64,000 nt of DNA from NCBI GenBank assembly GCA_963210315.1, contig OY723268.1, positions 620,001 to 684,000 on the forward strand. The letters run 5' to 3'. Numbering within the stretch: the stretch's first letter is position 1; every line of letters begins with the position of its first letter. The position numbers were made by a program, and so were the translations under genes. Below the pieces are notes generated by a model. It was not told where the DNA came from. It saw only the letters and a program-made list of their open reading frames with translations, and made no database searches. The DNA is from Rhynchopus euleeides (Eukaryota; Euglenozoa; Diplonemea; Diplonemida; Diplonemidae). This document shows, piece by piece, positions 11,420-21,480 of this stretch.

Positions 11420-12964
11420 TCACTGGCACAACTTCCTCCCCCAACGGCTGCCCACGCACCTCAGCCCCCAGGAGCAGCAGCTCTCCCTCCCGCTGCACGA
11501 GCCGTACCTCCCGATGCGGCGCCAGCACTGCGAGGGGCGTGGCTGGGGTGCCGGACGGGGGAACGGGCGGGGTGCAGGGCGCGGCGCCGGTGCACGGCCC
11601 CCGATCTGACGGCAGGACCAGCTGTTGCAGGAGGCGAGGCACTGTGCGGGCCGCCCCGACACCTGGTAGCACCGCGTTCCAGACTGGCAGCAGTTGGGGG
11701 ACGACCCGCAGCGGGACCACATCCGCAGCATCCACCTGCACGACCCCGGGCTGGGGCGGGGCTGCGGACGCGGCTGCGGGCGGGGCTGGGGGCGGGGCTG
11801 GGGGCGCGGCTGGGGGCGCGGTGCCGGCCCAGGCCCCGGGGCGGGACCACCCCCGGTGTTGGACACGCGCACACGCACCGTGCATGTCGCAGACGCCTCG
11901 CCAGACCCGGAGAAGGTGGCGCTCAGCGTGTAGGTCTGCCCCAACATGTCGCTCGTCGGGGTGAACTGCAGCTCCGCAACCCCCGTGTCGCGCAGGGTCG
12001 ACCCGTCGCGCATCGTGTAGCGCACACCCGACTTGGCAGTCGTCCCGCCGTACGACACCCTCATCGACCGCGCCGGGTCGTACACTGCGTTGAAGTCGAC
12101 GATGAAGGTGCGCGATGGCTGCACCGTGTGCGTCTCCATCGCCGACACCGACGCCAGGCACCGCGGGCGCGAGAAGGTCGTGGAGCAGCCGTTGTACATG
12201 AAGTCAATGGCGGCCACATCCCCTGCGCTCAACCCGTTGCGCTGCCCGATTGGCGACGGGGCCGTGATCACTGGGCGACGCCCGGTGGCGAACCCGTACG
12301 CGCCGTAGTGCATGATGGATCCGTAGTCGTACTTCCCCATGTCACGCCCGGTCCGGCTGTTCTTGTTGAAGTTAAACTCCATCCCGCGCTGCACCTGCGA
12401 CAGGTCGACACGCACGAACCTGTCACGGTCCTTGCGCGACTGTTCGTGGCTTAGACCAAGGCTGTGCCCAATCTCATGGATGGTTGCACCGACCCCACAC
12501 CCACGCGCAATCGACACCGAGTTGACGCCGTTCCCGCGCCGCCCGATCGGGGAGCTGCACCCACCCCCCTGGGTGAAGCGGATGTACGGGCGCGGGCACG
12601 ACCCCTCCGACCTGCACTTGTTGAACCGGATGCACGTCTTCGACTCCCAGTCCCGCACCGCCGCGGAAACCCGGTTGTCGTTGCTGCTGATCGGGGACGC
12701 GATGAAGTAGTTCACAGGCCGCCCCACAGGGAACAGCTGCGTCATCCTCGTCAGCGGCGTCGCCCCGAGACTCTTCCCGTCACGACCCCGCTCCACCTGA
12801 ATATCTCCGTCCACAACGTCGTAGTCGTAGTCCCAGTCAGGCCGCGCATCCTCGCCCTTCTTCTCAAGCGCACCTGCCACCTCGTTGTGCTGCACCTCTG
12901 CCCCACTCACGCACAGAGCCGCCACAGCCACAAGGCAGCCCAGGGATGCACCCTGCCGACACAT
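11420..12964 (-). CDS. Secreted astacin-family (M12A) metalloprotease
   Basis: ATG 12964, TGA 11420, 514 residues in one exon. A signal peptide (CLVAVAALCVSG) is followed by a propeptide-like acidic stretch. The catalytic domain carries the zinc motif HEIGHSLGLSHE (HExxHxxGxxHE) and the Met-turn SIMHYG, both diagnostic of astacins. Next comes a beta-rich segment of ~110 residues, then two Cys-rich modules (each W..CG....CC..G..C) joined by Pro-Arg/Pro-Gln linkers. The modules resemble small carbohydrate-binding or knottin-like domains, but I cannot assign a family. Expected role: an extracellular or surface zinc endopeptidase. All three zinc His, the catalytic Glu and the Met are present, so it should be active. 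The minus-strand sequence at 13018-13024 gives a TATATA box about 55 bp upstream of the start. Confidence 0.9.
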   Translation of the reverse strand: MCRQGASLGCLVAVAALCVSGAEVQHNEVAGALEKKGEDARPDWDYDYDVVDGDIQVERGRDGKSLGATPLTRMTQLFPVGRPVNYFIASPISSNDNRVSAAVRDWESKTCIRFNKCRSEGSCPRPYIRFTQGGGCSSPIGRRGNGVNSVSIARGCGVGATIHEIGHSLGLSHEQSRKDRDRFVRVDLSQVQRGMEFNFNKNSRTGRDMGKYDYGSIMHYGAYGFATGRRPVITAPSPIGQRNGLSAGDVAAIDFMYNGCSTTFSRPRCLASVSAMETHTVQPSRTFIVDFNAVYDPARSMRVSYGGTTAKSGVRYTMRDGSTLRDTGVAELQFTPTSDMLGQTYTLSATFSGSGEASATCTVRVRVSNTGGGPAPGPGPAPRPQPRPQPRPQPRPQPRPQPRPSPGSCRWMLRMWSRCGSSPNCCQSGTRCYQVSGRPAQCLASCNSWSCRQIGGRAPAPRPAPRPFPRPAPQPRPSQCWRRIGRYGSCSGRESCCSWGLRCVGSRWGRKLCQ

Positions 12965-14157
12965 TGTTGCCTGCTTTCTAATTCAAACAGCACTCAACGC
13001 CTCTCTCTTGTGTGATGTATATATGGCACCTGGGGGACGCGTGCTGTGTCGTGATCATTGCCGGACGCCAAGCCGCTGTGTGACGCATTACCCCACCCCC
13101 CCCCCCCCTGGAAACACAATAAACACAGCCCTCTGGCCAGCAGAGCAGAGCAACAAGGCAGCTGGGAATGCGCGGGGATGGGGGTGGGGGTGCCAGCTTG
13201 CAGTGAGGGGAGGGAGGGCGGGGGGGGGGGGGGGGGGGGGGGTCCATGTGTGTGGTATCCTCCTCCATCCACCCGGATCCAAATCAGACGAGCCCACCGC
13301 AGCTTGCCCTTTTTTGTTTCCGTCTTGCCGTCACACGTGGTCATGGCTCTGCAGGCCTTGAAGGAGGGAAGAAGGAGTGGGAAGGGATGCACCAAAAGCC
13401 CCCCCACAAGAAGGCAGGCACATCCCACCCCACCCCACCACCGTGCAGCTGCCGGGGGGGATGGGGGGGAGGGATACGCACCTTGGCTGATGTCCCTGCT
13501 GCTCTTCGACAAGGCTTGGCAACACTTTGCCTTGAAGAGCTGGCCGGCACTCCTCGGCTTTGGGGAAGGCGGTGGTGGTGGTGGTGGGGGGAAGTGAATC
13601 GGTCCGTTTTTCACAATAAAAATAGCACCCCCTCCCCACACACACCCGTCGTGCGTCCCCCCCTCTCTCTCGTCGTCGGCAGCGGATGCAGGTCTGCCCT
13701 CTCCCTCATCAACCCTCCAGCAAATTGGAACACATCACAGCACATTGTGACACACAATACGGCAACCCGCGCGCCCCCATTTTGGCGCGCCTTGCAAGAG
13801 GGGAGGCTGCGTGCGGAGGTGGCACATTTTGCCACACTCGGGGGGGGGGGGGGGGGGGGGAGGGGGGGATCGGCACAACTTTGCAGACACACAATAGCAC
13901 ACACCGCACACCCACACATCAATCACACACACACACACACACCCGCACGACCGTGGTGGTTTCGAATCCCCCCCCCCTCCCCTCCCCCCCCCGTCCTCCC
14001 CTTCAGGAGAATCACAAAAAATACAACGAATCGTAGTGAGGCCGAAAACCGTTCGGCTACCTCACTTGTATGGGGGGGTGGGGTGTGGTGGGATGGCGTG
14101 TGGGGCCAGGTCAAGAGCGTCCCCTCCGCCCCAGGCATGGGGGCCCTCGCTACACAC
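12965..14157. other. Intergenic with homopolymer and CA/CT tracts
   Basis: Long G and C runs (13219-13242, 13840-13868) and CA repeats (13925-13945). No supported gene. Confidence 0.5.
13018..13024 (-). promoter_or_regulatory. TATA-like box of the astacin gene
   Basis: CATATATACATCAC on the minus strand, about 55 bp before the ATG: right distance and orientation for a core promoter with a short leader. Confidence 0.4.
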
Positions 14158-15151
14158 GGGGGCCCTCGCTACCGAGTGAGAAAAAGTGAGAAAAAATGAG
14201 CGGAAAAACGCCCAAAAAAAGAGTGTGGGGAGTTGGGGGGTCCCTAGCCTGGGGAGCGTATTTGGACCCCGATTCTCGAAAAAGACGATCTCGGTGTGGC
14301 TCAGATCGAAGGGTTGACTCACAACATGGCGATTTGGTGCAAATTTCAGAGAAAATCCCACGTGCTACTGCGAACGACGAGACTCGGACGTCCCTGGGGA
14401 GGGAACCCCCTGGTCCCACGCATGCAGGTGTGTGGTCCGAAGAGCTAGTGGTACGGCTGGCCGACACCACAAGTGCAGCTCGTGGCGGTCGGACACAGGA
14501 GGCCAGCAGGGGCGCAGTACCGGAGGCACGTGCAGGGGCCCCTTGGTGGGTGGGTCAAGGCAATCAGTCACGGCGCAACGTGTTCCAGGCGGGCGAGGCT
14601 GTCATGGCGTTCGGCACTAACCTTCACCAGGTTTTTGGTTCCCCACACGGCCGCGACACCCTCTTCGTCTAGAGTGGGTCCGCGACTCGGAGTACAGAGC
14701 CGATCCACCCGCACCGATGTCCAACACCGCCGACTCCGGGCCACCCTCCAAATCCGCCCGTAGAGGGGCGCTGGAGGACGGCCCGGAGGTCATCGACGCG
14801 CTACCTTCACCCCCCTCGCGGTCGGCTTCATGGAGAAGCTGGTGAAGGCGATGGCGGGGGTGCGGACACCAAGGCCAATGTGGGACATCGGTGCAGGAGA
14901 CGGTTCCCGCTGCACGGGGAGGCGAAGTGTATTAAGGGACAACGTCGGAGGGGCTGATCCCCGAGGCGATGGTGCGCCTGGTCAGAAGCGAGCTGAGCGG
15001 CGTGGTAGGCCCACCCCGCGCTCACGGAGGCACGGAGCAGGAAGGAGGCACGGGGGACGGCTACGACGCGAGTACAGCAGGCCGCGAAGCAGGATGGTAT
15101 CCGTCGTCTACGGGAGAAGCTGCGCCGCCTCAACAGGGAGGCCCACAACGG

Positions 15152-15245
15152 GGGCCCTCGCCGAGTGATAAAAAGTGAGAAGTCAGCCATGTTTGGCTGA
15201 AAACTGACGACTCGTGACTCACAGTGACTCGGCGCGAGGACCCCC
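15152..15245. mobile_element. Short MITE, GGGCCCTCGCTAC family
   Basis: GGGGGCCCTCGCCGAGTGATAAAAAGTG at one end, GTGACTCGGCGCGAGGACCCCC at the other, with GTCAGCCATGTTTGGCTGA in the middle. The same middle occurs in the copy at 55539-55739. Confidence 0.65.
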
Positions 15246-15363
15246 AACGTCCCACGACGCACTGTGGTTCCGGGTTGCTATGGCCCACGCTTACCAGGAC
15301 AACCGACCGGCAGGGGATGTCCTGTCAATCCCCCCCGGGACATTGGTGTACTTGGTGGATTCC

Positions 15364-15730
15364 CCCCACGAACGCCTTTAGTCGAGTGGCTTCGCCACGG
15401 TCAGGGAGACTTGGAATAGGGAGGAGCGCGCGCGAGGTTTTTGTTGCTGCTTGGTTGCTGTTGTTTGCTGTGTTGTTTCTCATCACTGTTGCTGCATAGT
15501 GCAGTTTCCGCCACGTGCGTTGCACGGTTGGACGGGGGCGCGACCACCACCACCCTTCATCAGGAAATCGGGTTGTGTGTGCGTTGGTGATCGGCCCCTC
15601 TCGCAGATCTTGACTAGTCAGGCTGGCCCCCCTCCCCTCTCCGGCCCTCTGGGCAAACTATTGCTTTGTTGTGCTTCTCGCGTCGCGCGAAGATACTTGC
15701 TCCACACTATTCACTAAATCTCCGATTCCC
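15364..15730 (+). pseudogene. Flank copy of the 16.2-17.1 kb gene lacking its coding core
   Basis: Matches 16226-16464 and then 16960-17080 almost base for base. The 495 bp between the two copies of CGGCCCCTCTCGC seen in the full version (16452-16464 and 16947-16959) are missing, leaving one copy of the 13-mer. The start codon and most of the reading frame are therefore absent. Confidence 0.75.
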
Positions 15731-16493
15731 CCCGATTCCCCCCAGCACATTCGTGTACTTGGCGGATTCCCCCCGATTCCCCCCAGTACATAGTCATACT
15801 TGGCGGATTTCCCCCGATTGCCCCCAGCGCATAGTCATGCTTGGCGGATTCCCCCCGATTCCCCCCAGAACATAGTCAGGCTTGGCGGATTTCCCCCGAT
15901 TCCCCCCAGTACATTCGTGTACTTGGCGGATTCCCCCCGATTCCCCCCAGTACATTGTCGTACTTGGACGATTCCCCCCGATTTCCCCCAGTACATTGTC
16001 ATACTTGGACGATTCCCCCCGATTTCCCCCAGTACATTGTCATACTTGGACGATTCCCCCCGATTCCCCCCAGTACATTGTCGTACTTGGACGATTCCCC
16101 CCGATTTCCCCCAGTACATTGTCGTACTTGGACGATTCCCCCCGATTTCCCCCAGTACATTGTCATACTTGGACGATTCCCCCCGATTCCCCCCAGTACA
16201 TTGTCGTACTTGGACGATTCCCCCTACGAACGACTTTAGTCGAGTGGCTTCGCCACGGTAAGGGAGATTTAGAATAGGGAGGAGCGGCGCGCGCGAGGTT
16301 TCTGTTGCTGTTTGCTTGCTGTTTTTGCTGTGTTGTTTCTCATCACTGTTGCTGCATAGTGCAGTTTCCGCCACGTGCGTTGCACGGTTGGACGGGGGCG
16401 CGACCACCACCACCCTTCATCAGGACATCGGGTTGTGTGTGCGTTGGTGCTCGGCCCCTCTCGCCTTTTAAACACCCGCACACACACACAACA

Positions 16494-17072
16494 ATGACAG
16501 AGTGCAAGACTCTGGCCGAGCTGGAGGCGCACCTGGAGGGGGGGAAAGGGCAGTCGTACGACTGGTCCCCCCCGACCGCGCAGCTCGCGGCGGTGAACGT
16601 CGACGTGGTGCAGGCGGGCCTCGTCCGGCAGAAGGTGCCGTACCCCGCCCTCCTCGGCACCCTGAGGAGCTTGCTCGCGGAGGCTGCGACGAAGAACATC
16701 GCGCAGGACCGCATCCTCCCGTCGGCCCTGGACGCGCTCGTCCAGGGGGTCGGCGACTGGTCGGGGATCGCGCTGGTGAGGCTGCTGGCGACGGTGCAGC
16801 TGTGCACGGGGCGGCTGGGGCAGGTGGAGTCGGTGGCGCGCCTCCGCGGGGAGTCCACGGCCCCGGTGGCCTCCTCCTCGGTGGCCCCCCAGCAGCCGGC
16901 GGCGGGTGGGGGCATGGGCGAGGTGATCGCCCTGATGCACCAGCAGCGGCCCCTCTCGCAGATCTTGACTAGGCAGGCTGTCCCCCCTCCCCTCTCCGGC
17001 CCTCTGGGCAAATTATTGCTTTGTTGTGCTTCTCGCGTCGCGCGAAGATACTTGCTCCGCACTATTCACTAA
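16494..17072 (+). CDS. Unrecognised helical protein carried between 41-bp arrays
   Basis: ATG at 16494 after an A/C-rich leader (ACACACACAACA), stop at 17070-17072, 192 residues. The first ~120 residues look like a compact helical domain (QLAAVNVDVVQAGLVRQKVP, then SALDALVQGVGDWSGIALVR). A Ser/Pro/Gly linker follows, then a basic tail (KLLLCCASRVARRYLLRTIH) encoded by sequence that also exists in the gene-less copy at 15.6 kb. GC-rich third positions match host genes, unlike the arrays around it, so it could be a captured host gene. TTTTAAA at 16467 is a possible TATA element. Confidence 0.55.
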   Translation: MTECKTLAELEAHLEGGKGQSYDWSPPTAQLAAVNVDVVQAGLVRQKVPYPALLGTLRSLLAEAATKNIAQDRILPSALDALVQGVGDWSGIALVRLLATVQLCTGRLGQVESVARLRGESTAPVASSSVAPQQPAAGGGMGEVIALMHQQRPLSQILTRQAVPPPLSGPLGKLLLCCASRVARRYLLRTIH

Positions 17073-17689
17073 ATCTCCCGATTCCCCCCAGTACACAGTC
17101 ATACTTGGCGGATTTCCCCCAATTCCCCCCAGCACGGGGGAATCCGCTAAGTACGACTATGTACTGGGGGGAATCGGGGGGAATCGTCCAAGTATGACAA
17201 TGTACTGGGGGGAATCGGGGGGAATCGTCCAAGTACGACAATGTACTGGGGGGAATCGGGGGGAATCGTCCAAGTATGACAATGTACTGGGGGGAATCGG
17301 GGGGAATCGTCCAAGTACGACAATGTACTGGGGGGAATCGGGGGGAATCGTCCAAGTATGACAATGTACTGGGGGGAATCGGGGGGAATCGTCCAAGTAT
17401 GACAATGTACTGGGGGGAATCGGGGGGAATCGTCCAAGTACGACAATGTACTGGGGGAAATCGGGGGGAATCGTCCAAGTATGACAATGTACTGGGGGAA
17501 ATCGGGGGGAATCGTCCAAGTATGACAATGTACTGGGGGGAATCGGGGGGAATCGTCCAAGTACGACAATGTACTGGGGGGAATCGGGGGGAATCGTCCA
17601 AGTACGACAGTGTACTGGGGGGAATCGGGGGGAATCAACCAAGTACACTAATTTGCTGGGGGGAATCGGGGAGTGCCCCTACAGGAGGT

Positions 17690-17935
17690 GGGGACCACTG
17701 TGAGTCACTACGAGTCACGTGACTGGTAGCGAGGCCGGTCTGGACCTCTGGGTGGAATTTTCTCATATTGTGCCAAGTCCCCACCCGGAGTTCCAGACCG
17801 GCCTCGCTACCAGTCAAGTGACTCGTAGTGACTCGTAGTCAGCCAAAAACCTGAAAATTCACCCTTCTCCCCAGGCCAGCCAAAAAAGCCCCCTGACTCA
17901 CTGACGAGCCGTGACGACCCGTGACTGGTAGCGAG
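17690..17935. mobile_element. Hairpin MITE related to the GGGCCCTCGCTAC family
   Basis: Inverted arms at about 17704-17753 and 17790-17842 (AGTCACTACGAGTCACGTGA, then GGTAGCGAGGCCGGTCTGGA, mirrored with few mismatches) around a 36-nt loop. A GACTGGTAGCGAGGGCCCCC end lies at 17917-17935. Confidence 0.6.
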
Positions 17936-18344
17936 GGCCCCCTTTGGGTTTGATTTTTTTTGGATTTTTTTGATTTTTTTGGGTGTGTTTTCAGGGTAGT
18001 AGGGTGACCTCTCCGATTTTCCAAAACTGCTGGTTTACTGGTTTGGGGGACGGTCGCCGGCAGACCGTTGAAATGCCCGTGTTAGCCAGGCACACTCACG
18101 TTTCAGGTATCGTGTCGCATGTCACGCATGTCGCCAACGCGGCGAGTGTACCTCCCAGGTGGGGAAGTCCGACCTCCTGTCCGATGTCAGCCAGGCTTCG
18201 AAGAAGCGCTTCATGGATGTGGTGCTGACCTCCTACTCAGCACTGTATCCGGGGTAAGTTGGGGTAATCAGGCAGGGAAAAAAAACAACAAATCACAACA
18301 AATCACAACCGATCACAACAAATCACAACAAATCACAACTAATC

Positions 18345-18893
18345 GTCAGCTGATTGAGGGTGTGATATGAGGGTTCTATCCAACAAGGATATCAAGGCGG
18401 CACTTTCAAAGTCCTGCCAAGGACAGCGCCACGTGGGTGTGTGCTTCTGATATATGTTATGTCATCATGTGAAACCCTCCCCAGCGTGTGCCAACATCCC
18501 TGACACGCTCACGAAAAGCATGACACGGAGAAAACAGGTGCCGAAACAACCTGCCGAGCACACGGGTAGTGCCACGTTGATCCACGCAGCGATCTCCCAT
18601 GACAGGAAGCCTTGTCGCCACGGCAGAGTCGCCGCAGACTGTGGGAGAGGTGTCGCCAGTCACCTTGAGGTTGCAGTGTGTCATCAGGCTAAGACCCGTG
18701 CCCTCTTCACCTCCCCTGTTAGGTTGCTCCCATATCGTTGCCTGCTTTGGGGCCTGAAGGACATAGGGGTCCAGCAGGCACTTGAGCATCGCAAGGCATG
18801 AGTGGCTGTTTCAAACTCCTGGTGCAAGCACCCGTCATGGTCTGGGGAAGCCCTCCCAGGTAGTTTAACGTCTTGCCCAGGACAACTAATCAC
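18345..18893 (+). repeat. Subterminal direct repeat, left copy
   Basis: Nearly identical to 24655-25192 (small indels only). It begins with an 85-bp module (GTCAGCTGATTGAGGGTGTG onward) that also occurs reversed at 55567-55653 and, diverged, at 32316-32400. Confidence 0.85.
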
Positions 18894-20100
18894 AACAAAT
18901 CACTGTGAAAATGTTGTGATTTGTTGTGATTTGTTGTGATTTTTTGTGATCGGTTGTGATCGGGTGTGATTTGTTGTGACGTGATGTGAATTTGTTTGGA
19001 TTTCCTGTGGCTACCGTGGTTTTCGCGTTGGGTCTGAGGCAGGGCACTATGACCCAGTAGTGGTGTGGAGGTAATGATGTTGAGAACCACGACGGGTCGC
19101 AGGGGGGGTAGGGGTGGGGCATGATAGGAGGGGGGGGGGGGGCGTTCGTACACCTCAACGATCCTTGCTATCGCCATGAAATCGTACTCCGTTCGCAATA
19201 TCAAGAGAACACCCTGCCCAGCAGCAACAGCAAAAAAGCAGATTTAGATGAGGGTCACAACACTACGCACTGGCAGGAGTCTTGTTGTGGTAAAAAGCAC
19301 GGCTGGTTGTGTCTACGTTTCGAGCCTTCCATACTACGTCCTCCTCTCGCCGGCTCTCATCAGGTACGGAGCGAGAATCTTTGGAACCCGGGGGGATCAA
19401 TTCCCAGGAAGACACAACCAGCACTGTGCACACAACACCAGGCACCCATCTGACACTGTCGGCACTTACACCAATCAAGAAATATGACGGGATGCTCTGT
19501 GGCCTCTGTAACGGAGGCCAGTAGCAATCCCAAGTCCGTCACATCACCGTAGACATTCCCTTGCCACACGAGTGTGGTATGTGCAACAGAAAAGTTTCGC
19601 TGAATACCTCGCGCCCTTGGTTGGGTACGTGTGTTGACGCACCCCCGCCTGGTGAAGGTGAGGAAGGGTGCGGAGCACGGTGAGTAACAAACGACTTTTC
19701 CGAGTCCAAAAAATGAAGAAAAGGCAAAAGAGATGTGCCGGGTTTGGTGTGACGCGGGTGGGGTGGGGGGTAGGAAAAACAAGAAAGTTGTCCGGGTGGG
19801 GGGGGGGGGGGGAAGTCGAAGAAAAGGAAACCCAAGAGACTGGGTGGGGGGGGGGGGGGGGGGGTGTGTGTGTGTGTGTGGAAAGTAACGCTCGCTGTGT
19901 GATTTGATCCCTCGCCCCCCACCCCCACTCCGCCCCACACTTGATCCCTCGCCCCACCCTCCACACCCATCCCGTATTTCCACCCGCTTGTTGTGCTCCA
20001 GGATCCAGAACAACGTGACGACTCGGTTCGCCTGATGATTAACTCCGACTGTGATTTTATCATGCGATGACACAGCTACAAAACAAAAAAAATACATAGA

Positions 20101-21234
20101 TCATGAAGAATCCCACTCCGAGACAGTCGAGGAAGCATCGTCTCCCAGTGCGATTTTTTCTTTCCGCTTTGCCTTCTTTTCTTGGGCTTTCGCTCTCAAC
20201 TCTTCCCGCACACGGAGAGGGATACGGGAAGTGAGCTCCTCCCGCCTGATGCCTCCGCGTGCCGCACTCTGCTCCAGCAGCACAGTGTTCCGGTTCATGT
20301 ACACACGCACTTGACTGGTGAGGACATCCCCGTATAGCACCTCAACGAAGTTACGCTGCATCGGCGACGGCCCCTGCGGATTTTCCCGAAGGCACACGAT
20401 TGCACGGAGCATGTCATCGCCGATCGCACTCGTACCGATCTTCGCCAGAACTGCACGAATAACGGAACAGATGCCCTCGGAGGTACCAGGACTGAAGTCA
20501 TGGGACAACTCCACATGCATCTGTTCTTCCGTGAAGCTTGCAAAAACCTCAAGCTCGCGGAGAACTTCTGCAATCGCGATCAGCAACACATGCTTCACAC
20601 GGGCAGTGGCCTCCGCTGCTATCCAGTCGGTCTCTGGGGCGGCGGTCTGCGACGCAGCTTCGTTCTGTGAGGGCCGACCACGCTTCTTTTGTAACGAACG
20701 GTGCCCGCCGTTCCTCATTTGTGCCGGGAGTTCACTCTTCGAGACGTCCTCATCCTGCCACTTGAATGCTTCAAGCGGCAGACGGGGTCGGGGCGAGACT
20801 TTCACGTGATCACACTCAACCGTCTCGGACAGCTCCTCAACAATGACCTCCTGGCGCGCGTCATCCTTCCACACACTGCAGATCACGCGACCTCCATCGT
20901 CAAGGACCGTCCCCGGGTTGGCATACACCCGAGACATCACTGCGGCGAGGTGAAACCACCAGGCACGGAGAGTGGCACATGTGGCTGGGGAGGCCCTGGC
21001 GATGTTCCCTGCTCGGGCAAATGTCCCCTCGAACAGGAGGTAGTACATATCCGCCAGGACTGTGACCTTAGTGCGGTTCTCCCGCACCATGAAGTGAGAG
21101 CGCATGCTGGCTATCCCATCACCATGCCCCGCCGGATGCTGCTCGAGGAATTTGAGGGACCACACCAGGAGGGTGTGCTTACGAACATGCAAGTATTTTA
21201 CATGTATAATACTTGCATGACAAGTATTATACAT
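20101..21234 (-). CDS. Unrecognised transposon-borne reading frame, 5' end in repeat DNA
   Basis: 377 codons, stop at 20101. The first ~18 residues come from the ACATGTA palindrome and are unlikely to be native. Sensible protein starts around LLVWSLKFLEQHP; MRSHFMVRENRTKVT is a good alternative start. A central helical block (ETDWIAAEATARVKHVLLIA, then EVFASFTEEQMHVEL) and a basic C-terminus (EELRAKAQEKKAKRKEKIAL) ending in an acidic Ser-rich tail are visible. No DDE, RNase H or zinc motif is seen. It could be an accessory protein of the 7-kb element or the 3' part of a gene broken by the palindrome. Confidence 0.5.
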   Translation of the reverse strand: MYNTCHASIIHVKYLHVRKHTLLVWSLKFLEQHPAGHGDGIASMRSHFMVRENRTKVTVLADMYYLLFEGTFARAGNIARASPATCATLRAWWFHLAAVMSRVYANPGTVLDDGGRVICSVWKDDARQEVIVEELSETVECDHVKVSPRPRLPLEAFKWQDEDVSKSELPAQMRNGGHRSLQKKRGRPSQNEAASQTAAPETDWIAAEATARVKHVLLIAIAEVLRELEVFASFTEEQMHVELSHDFSPGTSEGICSVIRAVLAKIGTSAIGDDMLRAIVCLRENPQGPSPMQRNFVEVLYGDVLTSQVRVYMNRNTVLLEQSAARGGIRREELTSRIPLRVREELRAKAQEKKAKRKEKIALGDDASSTVSEWDSS

Positions 21235-21470
21235 GTAAAATACATGTAAATGCCTGAAATATACATGTAAAATACATGTATATCAAGTAAAAATACAAGT
21301 ATAATAGTTGACATGCAAGTATTATACTTGTATTTTTACTTGATATACATGTATTTTACATGTATATTTCAGGCATATACATGTATTATACATGTATAAT
21401 AGTTGACATGCAAGTATTATACATGTATAATACATGTATATACTTGTAGTTATACATGTAAAATTTACAA
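21188..21470. repeat. AT-rich ACATGTA palindrome block with a perfect 55-bp hairpin
   Basis: Dense in ACATGTA/TACATGTA. Positions 21251-21305 and 21321-21375 are exact reverse complements, separated by a 15-nt loop. Confidence 0.85.
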
Positions 21471-21480
21471 GATCCCACCG

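Larger units (their letters stand above)
15315..17685. mobile_element. Gene-bearing element flanked by inverted arrays of a 41-bp repeat
   Basis: The left array (15719-16225) has 12 units of about 41 bp containing GATTCCCCCCAGTACATTG and TACTTGG. The right array (17080-17680) has one unit in the same orientation and then 13 in inverted orientation. One more unit lies at 15330-15370. Between the arrays sits a gene (16494-17072) with its flanks (16226-17080). A sister copy of those flanks, lacking most of the gene, lies at 15364-15730. The outer edges look like weak inverted repeats around AGGGG; no target duplication was found. Open frames through the arrays are repeat artefacts. Confidence 0.65.

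Noticed and set aside
11351..12454. Long plus-strand frames over the astacin gene
   Set aside because: Antisense shadows of a GC-rich gene; the minus frame has the HExxHxxGxxHE and Met-turn motifs.
13940..13975. tRNA T-arm-like GGTTTCGAATCCC
   Set aside because: No matching acceptor, D or anticodon arms around it.
15719..16225. CRISPR-like array
   Set aside because: Units are contiguous 41-bp tandem copies with no unique spacers, and the context is eukaryotic.
15835..17648. Repeated open frames with CRTWTIPPDSPQYIVVLG-like units
   Set aside because: Products of the 41-bp arrays, open in several frames on both strands; no independent coding evidence.
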